From JBBTIS01 sp038059855 (GTDB lineage Bacteria > Elusimicrobiota > Elusimicrobia > JACQPE01): a DNA stretch of 12,105 bases. Below are positions 1 to 7,048 of this stretch, piece by piece. Every line of letters starts with the position of its first letter. Position 1 is the first letter of the stretch. A program made the position numbers and the translations under genes. The notes beneath the pieces were generated by a model that searched no databases, was not told the DNA's origin, and saw only the letters and a program-made list of their open reading frames with translations. The stretch spans positions 1-12,105 of the forward strand of contig CAYHKQ010000069.1 in NCBI GenBank assembly GCA_964357255.1, given 5' to 3'.

Positions 1-2
1 TT

Positions 3-62
3 TTTCTGAGCGCGGCTCTTTTTGATTCGTTGACGGGGGTAGACAACGTGGCTTTTGGCTAA
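3..62 (+). pseudogene. Upstream fragment of the MlaF-like ATPase, ending at an in-frame TAA
   Basis: Reading frame 3 from the window edge gives FLSAALFDSLTGVDNVAFG and then TAA at 60-62. This matches the segment that follows the Q-loop in MlaF/Ttg2A-type ATPases, whose usual form is FQ.GALFDSLTV.ENVAF. The same frame continues after the stop as RNLRHDLTESQIQKIV and runs into the open frame that starts at GTG 108, so both pieces belong to one gene. The Walker A region lies off the left edge. A change of TTA (Leu) to TAA would explain the break, since Leu is common after VAFG in this family. The homology is clear. Whether the stop is biological or a base-calling error cannot be decided here. 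Confidence 0.6.
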
Positions 63-107
63 AGGAATTTAAGGCACGACCTTACGGAAAGTCAAATTCA
101 AAAAATC

Positions 108-518
108 GTGCGCGAAAAGCTTGGCCTGGTCGGCCTCTACGACGTCGAGAGCATGAACCCCTCCGATCTTTCGGGGGGGATGAGAAAGCGGGTCGGTCTG
201 GCGCGGGCCATCGCTCATAGTCCAAAATACATCGTCTACGACGAACCGACGACGGGTCTCGATCCTATTACGGCCGACGTCATTAACGAACTCATTATTG
301 ACACGCAGAAGAAGCTCGGCGTGACCTCGGTCGTGGTGACCCATGACATGGTATCGGCGTATAAAATTTCAACGCGCATCGCGATGCTTTATGAGGGTGT
401 GATTATTGATTCTGGAACTCCGCAGGGCGTTAGAAATACGAGCAATCCTCACATGCTCCAGTTCGTGACGGGTTCCAGTCATGGTCCGATTAAGGTTAAA
501 TTGAGGGATTGGGAGTAA
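108..518 (+). CDS. mlaF: MlaF-like ABC transporter ATPase, C-terminal part (lipid transport)
   Basis: This is the cytoplasmic ATPase of an MCE-type phospholipid transporter (Mla pathway), which powers lipid movement between inner and outer membrane. The visible part has the ABC signature LSGGMRKRVGLARAI, Walker B YIVYDEPTTGLDP, and the switch histidine in VVVTHDM. The motif order and the MRKRVGLARAI wording are typical of MlaF rather than other ABC ATPases. GTG 108 is only the first start after an in-frame TAA at 60-62; the real gene begins outside the window, and family members are about 245-270 residues. A product starting at 108 would lack Walker A and could not bind ATP normally. The gene ends 1 nt before mlaD, with a ribosome site (GGGAG at 511-515) inside its last codons, so the two are translated together. 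Confidence 0.8.
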   Translation: MREKLGLVGLYDVESMNPSDLSGGMRKRVGLARAIAHSPKYIVYDEPTTGLDPITADVINELIIDTQKKLGVTSVVVTHDMVSAYKISTRIAMLYEGVIIDSGTPQGVRNTSNPHMLQFVTGSSHGPIKVKLRDWE

Positions 519-519
519 T

Positions 520-1821
520 ATGCAATCCAATAAAAAGCTAAAGGTAGGATTCTTTGTTCTGATCGCCGTCGGGCTGGCGGCTTTCGGTATTTTAAAGCTT
601 GGAGACATCAACTTTTCCCCGACCTATTCTATTTTCGTCTATTTTGATGATGTTTCGGGTCTTACTAAAAAGTCCCCGGTCAAGACTTCCGGCGTTGAGA
701 TCGGCAAGGTGCGCGCCGTGGCCTTGGAGGGGGGGAAGGCCCGTATCGAGGTGGCGATTCGCCAGGGGGTGACGCTGTATCGGGACGCGAAGGCGCGGGT
801 GGGCTCGACCGGGATTATCGGCACTAAATATTTGGACTTGACCCAGGGCACTCCTTCCCATGAGCGTTTGAAGGCCGGGGACGCCATTTCCGGAGTGACG
901 TTGTTGGCCATGGAAGAATCGGTGTCCCGAACTTTGGAAAGCGTCAGGGGCTTGACGGAGTCTATCCGCGGTCCGCATGGGGACGATCTGGGCCGAAACG
1001 TAAACATTATGATCGCCAATTTGGGGGCCATGACCGCCTCCCTGCGCGAACTGTTCGAAGATCGCAAGAAAGATGTTTCCGTGGCCTTGATTTCATTGCG
1101 GCGTATTGCGGGAGGATTAAGCGAGATCGTGGATAAGACGGACCGGATTTTAGCCAAGGTGGAACACGGCGACGGCGCCGTGGGCGCGCTCTTGGTGGAC
1201 AAAAAAGTCAGCGAGGATGTGCGCGAATCCACGGCGCATCTTAGAGAAGCCTCGGCCGGGGCCGCTGAAATGTTCGGGCGTTTTACCAGGATTCGGTCCT
1301 TTTGGGATTATCGTTTCCGCTACGACACCAAGGCGGCCATCGGTCGCAGTGATTTCGGCATCCGGCTTTCCCCTCGGCCGAGCAAGTATTACTACCTAGG
1401 GGTGTCTAATATCGCGGACTCTAAATCCCCGGTCAAAACCAATGATTTTGAAAAGCGCACGACGTTTGACGTCGGCATGGGCAAGGAGGTGACCCCGTGG
1501 TTTGATGTGCGCGCAGGGCTTATTCGCTCAGAGGGCGGCGTGGGCGCGCGCGTTACCCCCTTCTATAGCGTTCCCCTGGCCGAGCGTCTCTCGCTTCAAG
1601 CCGAGGCTTACAGTTTTGGTCGGCAAACTACGTTGAACAGCCGCGATCTTCGAGGCCCTGTTTACAATGTGGGCTTGGCGGCCCAGGTGTTTCCCTGGTT
1701 GATGCTTGAGGCCAGAGGCGAAGACATGGCGCAAACCAAGCATTTCTATGGAGGCGCCAGATTTACTCTGGAGGACAAGGACCTGGCCTATTTGCTGGGG
1801 CTCTTGACCGTCACTAAATGA
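520..1821 (+). CDS. mlaD: MlaD-type MCE-domain protein with a C-terminal beta-strand-rich (barrel-like) domain
   Basis: This is the substrate-binding MCE subunit that works with the MlaF-like ATPase just upstream. Residues 1-8 are cytoplasmic and basic, 9-27 form one membrane anchor, and 36-110 are the MCE domain (FDDVSGLTKKSPVKTSGVEIGKV, then GSTGIIGTKYLDL). Residues 128-255 look helical and heptad-like, as in MCE tubes. From about 257 to the end (433) the sequence changes to alternating polar/hydrophobic strands separated by short turns, for example SDFGIRLSPRPSKYYYLGV and TTFDVGMGKEVTPWFDVRAG, resembling an outer-membrane beta-barrel. Standard E. coli MlaD is about 180 residues, so this is a much longer form. 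ATG 520 has a good ribosome site (GGGAG, 4 nt away). The MCE assignment is firm; the barrel reading is inferred from pattern only. Confidence 0.85.
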   Translation: MQSNKKLKVGFFVLIAVGLAAFGILKLGDINFSPTYSIFVYFDDVSGLTKKSPVKTSGVEIGKVRAVALEGGKARIEVAIRQGVTLYRDAKARVGSTGIIGTKYLDLTQGTPSHERLKAGDAISGVTLLAMEESVSRTLESVRGLTESIRGPHGDDLGRNVNIMIANLGAMTASLRELFEDRKKDVSVALISLRRIAGGLSEIVDKTDRILAKVEHGDGAVGALLVDKKVSEDVRESTAHLREASAGAAEMFGRFTRIRSFWDYRFRYDTKAAIGRSDFGIRLSPRPSKYYYLGVSNIADSKSPVKTNDFEKRTTFDVGMGKEVTPWFDVRAGLIRSEGGVGARVTPFYSVPLAERLSLQAEAYSFGRQTTLNSRDLRGPVYNVGLAAQVFPWLMLEARGEDMAQTKHFYGGARFTLEDKDLAYLLGLLTVTK

Positions 1822-1858
1822 GCGGCGTATAACGGGAAATGGAAGAAGCGGTCATTTC

Positions 1859-3241
1859 GTGAAAACAAAGAGCCTGTATCGTTGCGGTCCTTGCGGCCGG
1901 GAGTTTTCAAAGTGGCTGGGTCAATGTCCAAGTTGTGAAGCTTGGAATAGTTTGACCGAGGTGTCCCTGGCCGAATGGGAGCGATCGGGCGGCGCCACCC
2001 TTGTGCGTCCCCGAAACGAATCGGCGCTTAGAATAGCGGCTTTTGTGGCGGACGAAAAGGGCCTCTCGGAACTTGTGCGATTCGGCACAGGATTTTTGCT
2101 TTTGGATCGCGCGCTGGGGGGCGGGCTTTTGGAGGGTTCCTTGGTTCTTCTGGGCGGGCCTCCGGGCGTGGGCAAGTCCACCCTGATGGCGCAACTGGCG
2201 GGTCAGGTGAGCCAAGCCGGGGCCGGCGTTTTTTACGCGAGCGGCGAGGAGGAGGTGGGCCAAATCGCGGCGCGTCTTAAAAGGCTTGGAGTATCCCCGT
2301 CTGAGCGATTGATTCTGGGAAGCTCTTTGACGCTCGAGGATATTTTATGGAAAACCGGCGAGATCAAACCCCGGCTTTTGATCGTGGATTCTGTCCAGAC
2401 GATTTCTTGCGAAACCTCGGCTTATCCCTCGGGCAGTCCGGCTTTAATCCGGTTCATCGCCTCTCGGCTTTTGAATTTGGCCAAGCAGGAGAAGATGGCC
2501 GTGATGCTTTTGGGCCATGTGACCAAGGAGGGGACGCTTGCCGGTCCCAAGCATTTAGAGCACATCGTAGACGTTGTGCTGGAGATGGACAAGCCCAGGA
2601 CTGAGGAATTTCGGACATTGAGAGTCGTTAAAAATCGTTTTGGTCCGGCCAACGCCTTGAGCGTGTTTCGTATGGAGGAGTCCGGTCTGGCCGAGGTGAA
2701 TGATCCGTCGGCGAGTTTTATTTCCGAGTCTTGGCGCGGGCGTTTGGCCGAGGAGGGCGGCCGTTCCGGACTCGCCTCCTCTATCGCGCTGGACGCGGGC
2801 CAGCCTTTTTTGATTCAGGCCGAGGCATTGGTGGGCCGAAAAAAACCGGTGCCTGGCCGGCGCGGCGCGCTCGGTGTTGAGCGGGGGCGCCTTGAGGTGC
2901 TGATTGCTGTTTTGGAAAAAGCCCTTGGACTCAATTTAGAATTCGTTGACGTCTATTTATCCTTAATCGGGGGTATCCGCGTGCGCGATCCCGGCGTTGA
3001 CTTGGCTTTGGCTGTGGCGCTGGCCTCGGCCGCTCTTGAGACGACGGTTCCCACGGGGGCTGTATTTTTGGGAGAGGTTTCTCTCTCAGGCGATGTGATG
3101 GCGCCTCGGGACTTGGCGATTCGTAGGGATCAGGCCAAGGCTTTAGGATTTAAGAAAATTTGGTATCCGGCGGAAAAACTCTGGCGAATCGCCGATTTTC
3201 TGGGTACACTAAAGAAAGGCGTTCACGCAGATGACAGTTAA
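1859..3241 (+). CDS. radA: DNA repair ATPase RadA (Sms)
   Basis: RadA is a RecA-like ATPase that helps process recombination intermediates by driving branch migration. The protein has the full domain order at the usual length (460 aa): an N-terminal zinc finger with Cys9, Cys12, Cys23 and Cys26; Walker A GGPPGVGKST at 99-108; Walker B LLIVDSV at 173-179; the RadA-specific KNRFG motif at 258-262; and a C-terminal Lon-protease-like domain ending around GVDLALAVALASAALE. The start is GTG, 37 nt after mlaD, fixed by the zinc finger that follows closely. A seven-codon frame (ATG 1839, MEEAVIS) ends in a TGA that overlaps this GTG as GTGA, so its translation could feed ribosomes to radA; the ribosome site directly ahead of the GTG is weak. 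Next downstream is yacL, as in Bacillus, but without disA between them. Confidence 0.95.
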   Translation: MKTKSLYRCGPCGREFSKWLGQCPSCEAWNSLTEVSLAEWERSGGATLVRPRNESALRIAAFVADEKGLSELVRFGTGFLLLDRALGGGLLEGSLVLLGGPPGVGKSTLMAQLAGQVSQAGAGVFYASGEEEVGQIAARLKRLGVSPSERLILGSSLTLEDILWKTGEIKPRLLIVDSVQTISCETSAYPSGSPALIRFIASRLLNLAKQEKMAVMLLGHVTKEGTLAGPKHLEHIVDVVLEMDKPRTEEFRTLRVVKNRFGPANALSVFRMEESGLAEVNDPSASFISESWRGRLAEEGGRSGLASSIALDAGQPFLIQAEALVGRKKPVPGRRGALGVERGRLEVLIAVLEKALGLNLEFVDVYLSLIGGIRVRDPGVDLALAVALASAALETTVPTGAVFLGEVSLSGDVMAPRDLAIRRDQAKALGFKKIWYPAEKLWRIADFLGTLKKGVHADDS

Positions 3242-3320
3242 GCGGTTAAGTGATTTGAGAGTTTTATTGAAAATTTTCTTCGTCCGGCAAGCGGCCAAGG
3301 AGTTTGTCCTTAGCCGTTAA
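3231..3320 (+). CDS. Possible 29-residue leader-like ORF between radA and yacL
   Basis: An ATG inside the last codons of radA opens a 29-codon frame starting MTVKRLSDLRVLLKIFFV and ending at TAA 3318-3320. It is basic, with five leucines and four arginines. An AAAGG lies about 11 nt ahead of the ATG. The frame spans exactly the segment that can form alternative hairpins before yacL, so it could be a leader peptide, but it may equally be chance coding. I recognise no family. Confidence 0.2.
   Translation: MTVKRLSDLRVLLKIFFVRQAAKEFVLSR
3290..3318 (+). promoter_or_regulatory. Hairpin in the radA-yacL gap, with a competing upstream arm
   Basis: Arms 3290-3301 (AGCGGCCAAGGA) and 3307-3318 (TCCTTAGCCGTT) pair over 12 positions with one mismatch and one G-U around a GTTTG loop. 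Part of the right arm, CTTAGCCGTT at 3309-3318, can instead pair fully, with two G-U pairs, with AGCGGTTAAG at 3241-3250. A weaker stem, AAGCG 3319-3323 with CGCTT 3338-3342, is followed by three more T. This looks like an attenuator layout. No T-run follows the main hairpin directly, so it is not a classic terminator. Confidence 0.35.
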
Positions 3321-3351
3321 GCGCTCAGCCGTTTAATCGCTTTTTAAGAAA

Positions 3352-3362
3352 AAGGAGGTCAC
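3352..3362 (+). promoter_or_regulatory. Strong Shine-Dalgarno site of yacL
   Basis: AAGGAGGT at 3352-3359 is a near-perfect complement of the 16S rRNA 3' end and lies 4 nt from ATG 3363 (counting from the last G of GGAGG). It is the strongest ribosome site I see in the window and fixes the yacL start. Most other starts here rely on overlaps or weak sites. Confidence 0.8.
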
Positions 3363-4367
3363 ATGATTCTCGTTTGGACTTTTCGCGCCTTGGTGTTGAT
3401 TTTAGCGCCGGCCATCGGAATGCTTCAGATCGCGCCCCATTGGAAAGGCGGTCTATTTGGACTGCTGATTGCTCTGATTATAGTGGGTATCGAGGTATCG
3501 TTATCGCAGGTTCCTTTAGCGCAAATCGTGCTAGGGCTACTAGGGTCGGTGTTGGGGATTATTGCCGGCGGCTTGGCCGATTTTGTGGTCGGTCAGTTGG
3601 GTGTCGCCGGCATTGGGGATTTCTGGGCCAACTTTTCACTGTTGGTTAAAATCCTTTTGGCTTATTTGGGATTGGTGCTGGTTGTCAAAAAGTTTCCCGA
3701 ACTTGACACGGTGGACGAGAAGCTTTTGTCCAGTTGGGCTAAGCATCGCGGCGAACGTCTCTATGTGCTCGATAGCTCGGCGTTGATTGACGGGCGCATT
3801 CTTGACGTTATTAAGACGAAATTTATTTCAGACGGCACCCTAGTCGCCTCGCGTTTTATTCTTGATGAGCTTCAGCGCTTAAGCGATGACGCCGACAATC
3901 AAAAGCGCACCCGTGGCCGCAGGGGTCTCGATATTCTTTCGAAAATTCAGGAGGACGGTTATCTGCCGTTGCGGATTGTGGATACGGATTATGCCGACAT
4001 TAAGGAGACGGATCAGAAATTGGTCAAGCTGGCCAAGGATTTGAAAGCCAAGCTGGTCACCACGGACTTTAATCTCTATAAGGTTTCCAACATTCAAGGC
4101 ATTGAGGTGTTAAATGTCAATGATCTGGCTCAAGCCTTAAAGCCGGTGGTTTTGCCGGGCGAGGCGCTCCATGTTTATCTTCTTAAAGAGGGCAGGGAGA
4201 AGGATCAGGCGGTGGGCTATCTTGATGATGGGACCATGGTCGTGGTTGAAGGCGGCCGATCCGCGCTCGGTAAGCGGGTAGAGGCGCATGTCAGTTCCAT
4301 CCTTCAAACCTCAGCCGGCAAGATGGTGTTCAGCAGAATACGCGATCATTATCGAGAAGCCAATTGA
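3363..4367 (+). CDS. yacL: Membrane-anchored PIN/TRAM-domain protein, YacL type
   Basis: This is a predicted RNase-like protein of the YacL family, whose cellular role is not well established. The first 110 residues hold about four hydrophobic membrane segments (roughly 4-22, 29-48, 52-78 and 90-108). A PIN nuclease domain follows at about 133-260 with the expected acidic residues: Asp137 in YVLDSSALIDGR, Glu169 in ILDELQ, Asp217 in ETDQKL and Asp235 in VTTDFN. A TRAM RNA-binding domain occupies about 262-325 (VYLLKEGREKDQAVGYLDDG). Length (334 aa) and domain order match the family. It sits after radA and before ispD as in Firmicutes, though disA, which lies between radA and yacL in Bacillus, is absent. 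The stop TGA 4365-4367 touches a perfect hairpin. Confidence 0.92.
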   Translation: MILVWTFRALVLILAPAIGMLQIAPHWKGGLFGLLIALIIVGIEVSLSQVPLAQIVLGLLGSVLGIIAGGLADFVVGQLGVAGIGDFWANFSLLVKILLAYLGLVLVVKKFPELDTVDEKLLSSWAKHRGERLYVLDSSALIDGRILDVIKTKFISDGTLVASRFILDELQRLSDDADNQKRTRGRRGLDILSKIQEDGYLPLRIVDTDYADIKETDQKLVKLAKDLKAKLVTTDFNLYKVSNIQGIEVLNVNDLAQALKPVVLPGEALHVYLLKEGREKDQAVGYLDDGTMVVVEGGRSALGKRVEAHVSSILQTSAGKMVFSRIRDHYREAN

Positions 4368-4389
4368 AAATTTTGCGGAGCAAAATTTT
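4367..4389 (+). terminator. Perfect AT-rich palindromic hairpin after yacL, possible terminator
   Basis: Arms 4367-4376 (AAAATTTTGC) and 4380-4389 pair perfectly over 10 bp around a GGA loop, starting at the last base of the yacL stop codon. The right arm ends in TTTT, which could serve as the U-tract, but no further T-run follows. It may weaken or end transcription before ispD, or protect the yacL 3' end. Because it is symmetrical it could act on both strands. Confidence 0.45.
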
Positions 4390-4466
4390 GGTTCCGGGTT
4401 CAGGGCGCTCGGTTCCGGCCGGCGTTGAGCATCCGGCGCCCGGCGACTAGCGCTGGTTTGTTCGAT

Positions 4467-5171
4467 ATGCGTTGCGCTTTTGTAATTTTAGCTGGCGGTT
4501 CCGGGGAGCGCTTTGGCGCTTACAAGCCCACGGTGCGTATGGCCGGACGCCCTCTTCTTTATTGGACGCTTAAGAATCTTAAGGAACAATCCCGCCTGAT
4601 CCGCCATGTGGCGCTGGCCGCGCCGGCGCCCTGGACCTGGGCGAGATTTCAAAAAATCGGGGCGGTTCCATCCGGTTTTTCTTGGAAACCCTTGATGGTC
4701 AAAGGGGGGGCTACGCGATTTGAGTCCTTGACTAATGCCATCGCGGCCATGGGCGGCGTTCTTGCGTCTGGCGGGGAGAAATTGGACGCGCTGTTTGTTC
4801 ATGACGCGGCCCGGCCTCTTTGGCCTGGCGAGTGGATTGGTCAAATGCTGGGAGTTTTAAGGCGCGAGCCTCGCGTCAGCGGCGTCATTCCCATGATCCC
4901 GGTGCGCGAGACAGTGAAATCCGTTAATGGTTCCGTGGGAACCTTAAAGAACCGGCAGTTTCTTCGATTTTCTCAAACGCCGCAACTCGTTCGTTGGGAT
5001 GATTTTGGGGCGGCTTGTCGGCGCCTGGCGCCTGGCCGGGAGGTGTTGGACGAGGCGCAGGTTTTGGAACTGGCCCGGCGTCGCGTATTCCCTTTTACCG
5101 GAAGCCCGGACAATATAAAAATGACTTATCCGCGGGACCTTCGGCTTTTAGAAGCCTTGCGCGGCTCTTAA
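4467..5171 (+). CDS. ispD: 2-C-methyl-D-erythritol 4-phosphate cytidylyltransferase (IspD)
   Basis: IspD joins CTP and methylerythritol phosphate in the third step of the MEP isoprenoid pathway. Visible motifs are the nucleotide-binding loop ILAGGSGERFGAYKP near the N-terminus, VHDAARPL, the FSQTPQL segment, and GSPDNIKMTYPRDL at the C-terminal end. The usual PKQ after the glycine loop reads YKPT, and the usual TDD/E before the last motif is reduced to LDEAQVLE, so it is a divergent member, but the conserved lysine is present. I chose ATG 4467 because the family begins right at the VILAGG strand. A TTG at 4425 would add 14 residues of no family character, and neither start has a clear ribosome site. 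It ends 4 nt before ispF. Confidence 0.88.
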   Translation: MRCAFVILAGGSGERFGAYKPTVRMAGRPLLYWTLKNLKEQSRLIRHVALAAPAPWTWARFQKIGAVPSGFSWKPLMVKGGATRFESLTNAIAAMGGVLASGGEKLDALFVHDAARPLWPGEWIGQMLGVLRREPRVSGVIPMIPVRETVKSVNGSVGTLKNRQFLRFSQTPQLVRWDDFGAACRRLAPGREVLDEAQVLELARRRVFPFTGSPDNIKMTYPRDLRLLEALRGS

Positions 5172-5175
5172 AACT

Positions 5176-5646
5176 ATGCGAATTGGCCTTGGGTTTGACC
5201 TTCACCGCATCCGTCGCGCCTCCGGGGGCCGGGTTCTTTTGGCTGGAATTCGTATCAGCGCTCCCTATCGCGTTGAAGCGCATTCTGACGGAGATTTTGT
5301 TTTTCACGCCGTGGCTGATTCTATTGCCTCGGCTCTCGCCCTCGGCGACATCGGCGAGAGCTTTCCTCCGGGAGATTCAAAAACAAAAGGCATGGATTCG
5401 TTTCGGATTATTGAGTGGGTTTTACGCAAAATGAAAAAAAAGAGGCGACGGCTTCTTAGCGTTTCTTTGGTAGTGGTCGCCGAGGATCCGAGGCTTGGAC
5501 CTTGGAGGGATCGGATTCGCTCTTCACTCGCGCAAGCCTTGGGAATCAAGCGGGACAAAGTGGGCTTGACGTTTAAGACTTTCGAAGGGATTGGGCCGTT
5601 CGCCCGGCAATCCGTGGCCTGCTGGGCGAATTGCCTGATTAAATAA
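5176..5646 (+). CDS. ispF: 2-C-methyl-D-erythritol 2,4-cyclodiphosphate synthase (IspF)
   Basis: IspF cyclises CDP-methylerythritol phosphate, following the IspD product by one kinase step (IspE, not in this window). At 156 aa it has normal family length. The metal site is visible as D8 and H10 in GFDLHRI and H44 in FVFHAVADS; EAHSDGD at 34-40 and GDIGESFPP at 57-65 are also typical. The late motif reads LTFKTFEGIGP where many family members have KATT(N/T)E.LG, so the cytidine-site threonine region is altered but the E-G-x-G core stays. A KMKKKRRR stretch near residues 85-92 is unusually basic. It lies 4 nt after ispD and 1 nt before cysS, so it is co-transcribed; no clear ribosome site precedes it. 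Confidence 0.93.
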   Translation: MRIGLGFDLHRIRRASGGRVLLAGIRISAPYRVEAHSDGDFVFHAVADSIASALALGDIGESFPPGDSKTKGMDSFRIIEWVLRKMKKKRRRLLSVSLVVVAEDPRLGPWRDRIRSSLAQALGIKRDKVGLTFKTFEGIGPFARQSVACWANCLIK

Positions 5647-5647
5647 G

Positions 5648-7048
5648 ATGGTGAAGGTGGATATTTTTTTAACCAACACATTTTCACGTAAATTGGAAAA
5701 ATTTGAGCCTCTTGGGACCGGCCGCGCCGGACTTTATGTCTGCGGGCTGACTCCGTATGACTCGGCCCATCTTGGCCATGCCCGATGTTACGTCATCTTT
5801 GACATTGTGCGCCGGACATTGGAGCAAGCCGGTTATGAGGTCTGCCATGCGCAGAATTTTACCGATATGGACGACAAAATTCTTGAGCGTTCCAAGGAGC
5901 GCGGCGTCTCGCCTTTTCATTTGGCCGGAGTCTATATGGAGGAATATTTTGAAGTGATGGACGCTTTGGGAGTGCGCCGGGCGCATCACTACCCGCGCGT
6001 GACGCAACATATTGGTCAGATTATCGAGGCGGTTAAAGAGCTTATTGGGCGCGGCTTCGCATACGCCGCGGAAAGCGGGGATGTTTATTTTTCCGTTTCG
6101 CGTTTTGCGGGGTACGGCAAGCTCTCCGGAAGGAAAACCCAGGAGCTTATAGCCGGAGCCAGGGTCGAGGTGTCGAGCGCGAAGCGCGACCCTCTTGATT
6201 TTGCCCTTTGGAAAGCCACGCCCGCAGACGCCGTGCAATGGGATTCTCCCTGGGGCCGGGGCCGGCCCGGCTGGCATATCGAGTGCTCGGTAATGAGCCG
6301 TGAAAAATTAGGCCAGCCTTTCGATATTCACGGCGGCGGCCAGGACCTGATTTTTCCTCATCACGAAAATGAAATCGCGCAGAGCGAGGCTTGGCAGGGC
6401 GGGCTTTTTGCCCGCTATTTTCTTCATAACGGTTTTGTGACGATTAACAAGGAAAAAATGTCCAAGTCGCTCGGCAATTTTTTTGCGCTCAAGGACATTT
6501 TCCTTAAGTTCACGCCTCGCTCGGTGCGTTACTATATCCTAAGCGAGCATTACCGAAGCCCGCTTGATTTTTCCGACGAGGCCCTGCGTGAAGCCGGTCG
6601 CGCTTTAGACCGGATCGATGAGGCAGGGAATCTGTTGGTGTTTTTTTTGAAGGGCGAATCATTGCAAGCGCTCAACATTGAAGCGCGCGGGGGGCCGCTG
6701 AGCCGTAAAGTTTTTGAGTGTTTGAGTCAGGATTTTCATACGCCTTCGGCCTTAGCCGGGCTTCAAACATGGGCCGCTTCGGTTTTTGAGACATTCAAAA
6801 GTCGTTCCTTGATTCCCGAACGGGCCAAGGAGGATTTGGCGGACACGGCTTTTGCGATGGAAACGCTGTTGGGTTTAACATTCAGGCAGGCGCGGGCTTA
6901 TCCCCGAGAGGCCTGGGCCTTGGTGGAACAGCGAGAAGCTTCTCGAGGGGCCAAGAATTTTGCCCAGGCGGATCAACTCCGGCGTCGTCTTCAGGAAGAA
7001 TTTGGTTTGGCCGTCGAGGACACGCCGTACGGACCGAAGCCCAAATGA
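5648..7048 (+). CDS. cysS: Cysteinyl-tRNA synthetase
   Basis: This class I synthetase charges tRNA-Cys. The HIGH-type motif is HLGH at 41-44 and KMSKS lies at 270-274. The zinc ligands match E. coli CysS with an offset of four: Cys32, Cys213, His238 and Glu242, within VCGLTPYD, WHIECSVMS and FPHHENEIAQSE. The DALR-like helical domain follows, and the C-terminus (RREFGLAVEDTPYGPKPK-like ending: EEFGLAVEDTPYG) is the standard end of the family. Length is 466 aa, as expected. It begins 1 nt after ispF and its TGA overlaps the rlmB start as ATGA (7045-7048), a usual sign of coupled translation. The gltX and cysE genes that flank cysS in Bacillus are missing. Confidence 0.96.
   Translation: MVKVDIFLTNTFSRKLEKFEPLGTGRAGLYVCGLTPYDSAHLGHARCYVIFDIVRRTLEQAGYEVCHAQNFTDMDDKILERSKERGVSPFHLAGVYMEEYFEVMDALGVRRAHHYPRVTQHIGQIIEAVKELIGRGFAYAAESGDVYFSVSRFAGYGKLSGRKTQELIAGARVEVSSAKRDPLDFALWKATPADAVQWDSPWGRGRPGWHIECSVMSREKLGQPFDIHGGGQDLIFPHHENEIAQSEAWQGGLFARYFLHNGFVTINKEKMSKSLGNFFALKDIFLKFTPRSVRYYILSEHYRSPLDFSDEALREAGRALDRIDEAGNLLVFFLKGESLQALNIEARGGPLSRKVFECLSQDFHTPSALAGLQTWAASVFETFKSRSLIPERAKEDLADTAFAMETLLGLTFRQARAYPREAWALVEQREASRGAKNFAQADQLRRRLQEEFGLAVEDTPYGPKPK

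Noticed and set aside
60..62. Stop-codon recoding (TAA read as an amino acid)
   Set aside because: Only one in-frame TAA is seen and radA, ispD, ispF and rlmB all end in TAA, so reassignment is not supported.
639..1232. Long antisense frames across mlaD
   Set aside because: They lie opposite a gene with clear MCE homology, show no family motifs and are what biased codon use leaves on the other strand.
3241..3345. Three similar AGC(C/G)GTTAAG-like units in the radA-yacL gap as a CRISPR or tandem array
   Set aside because: The units are short, imperfect and unevenly spaced; they are better explained as arms of alternative hairpins.
4425..4466. TTG start giving a longer IspD
   Set aside because: The added 14 residues are unlike the family, which begins at the nucleotide-binding strand encoded just after ATG 4467.
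5684..6277. 197-codon antisense frame across cysS
   Set aside because: Shadow of cysS; no recognisable domain and no ribosome site.
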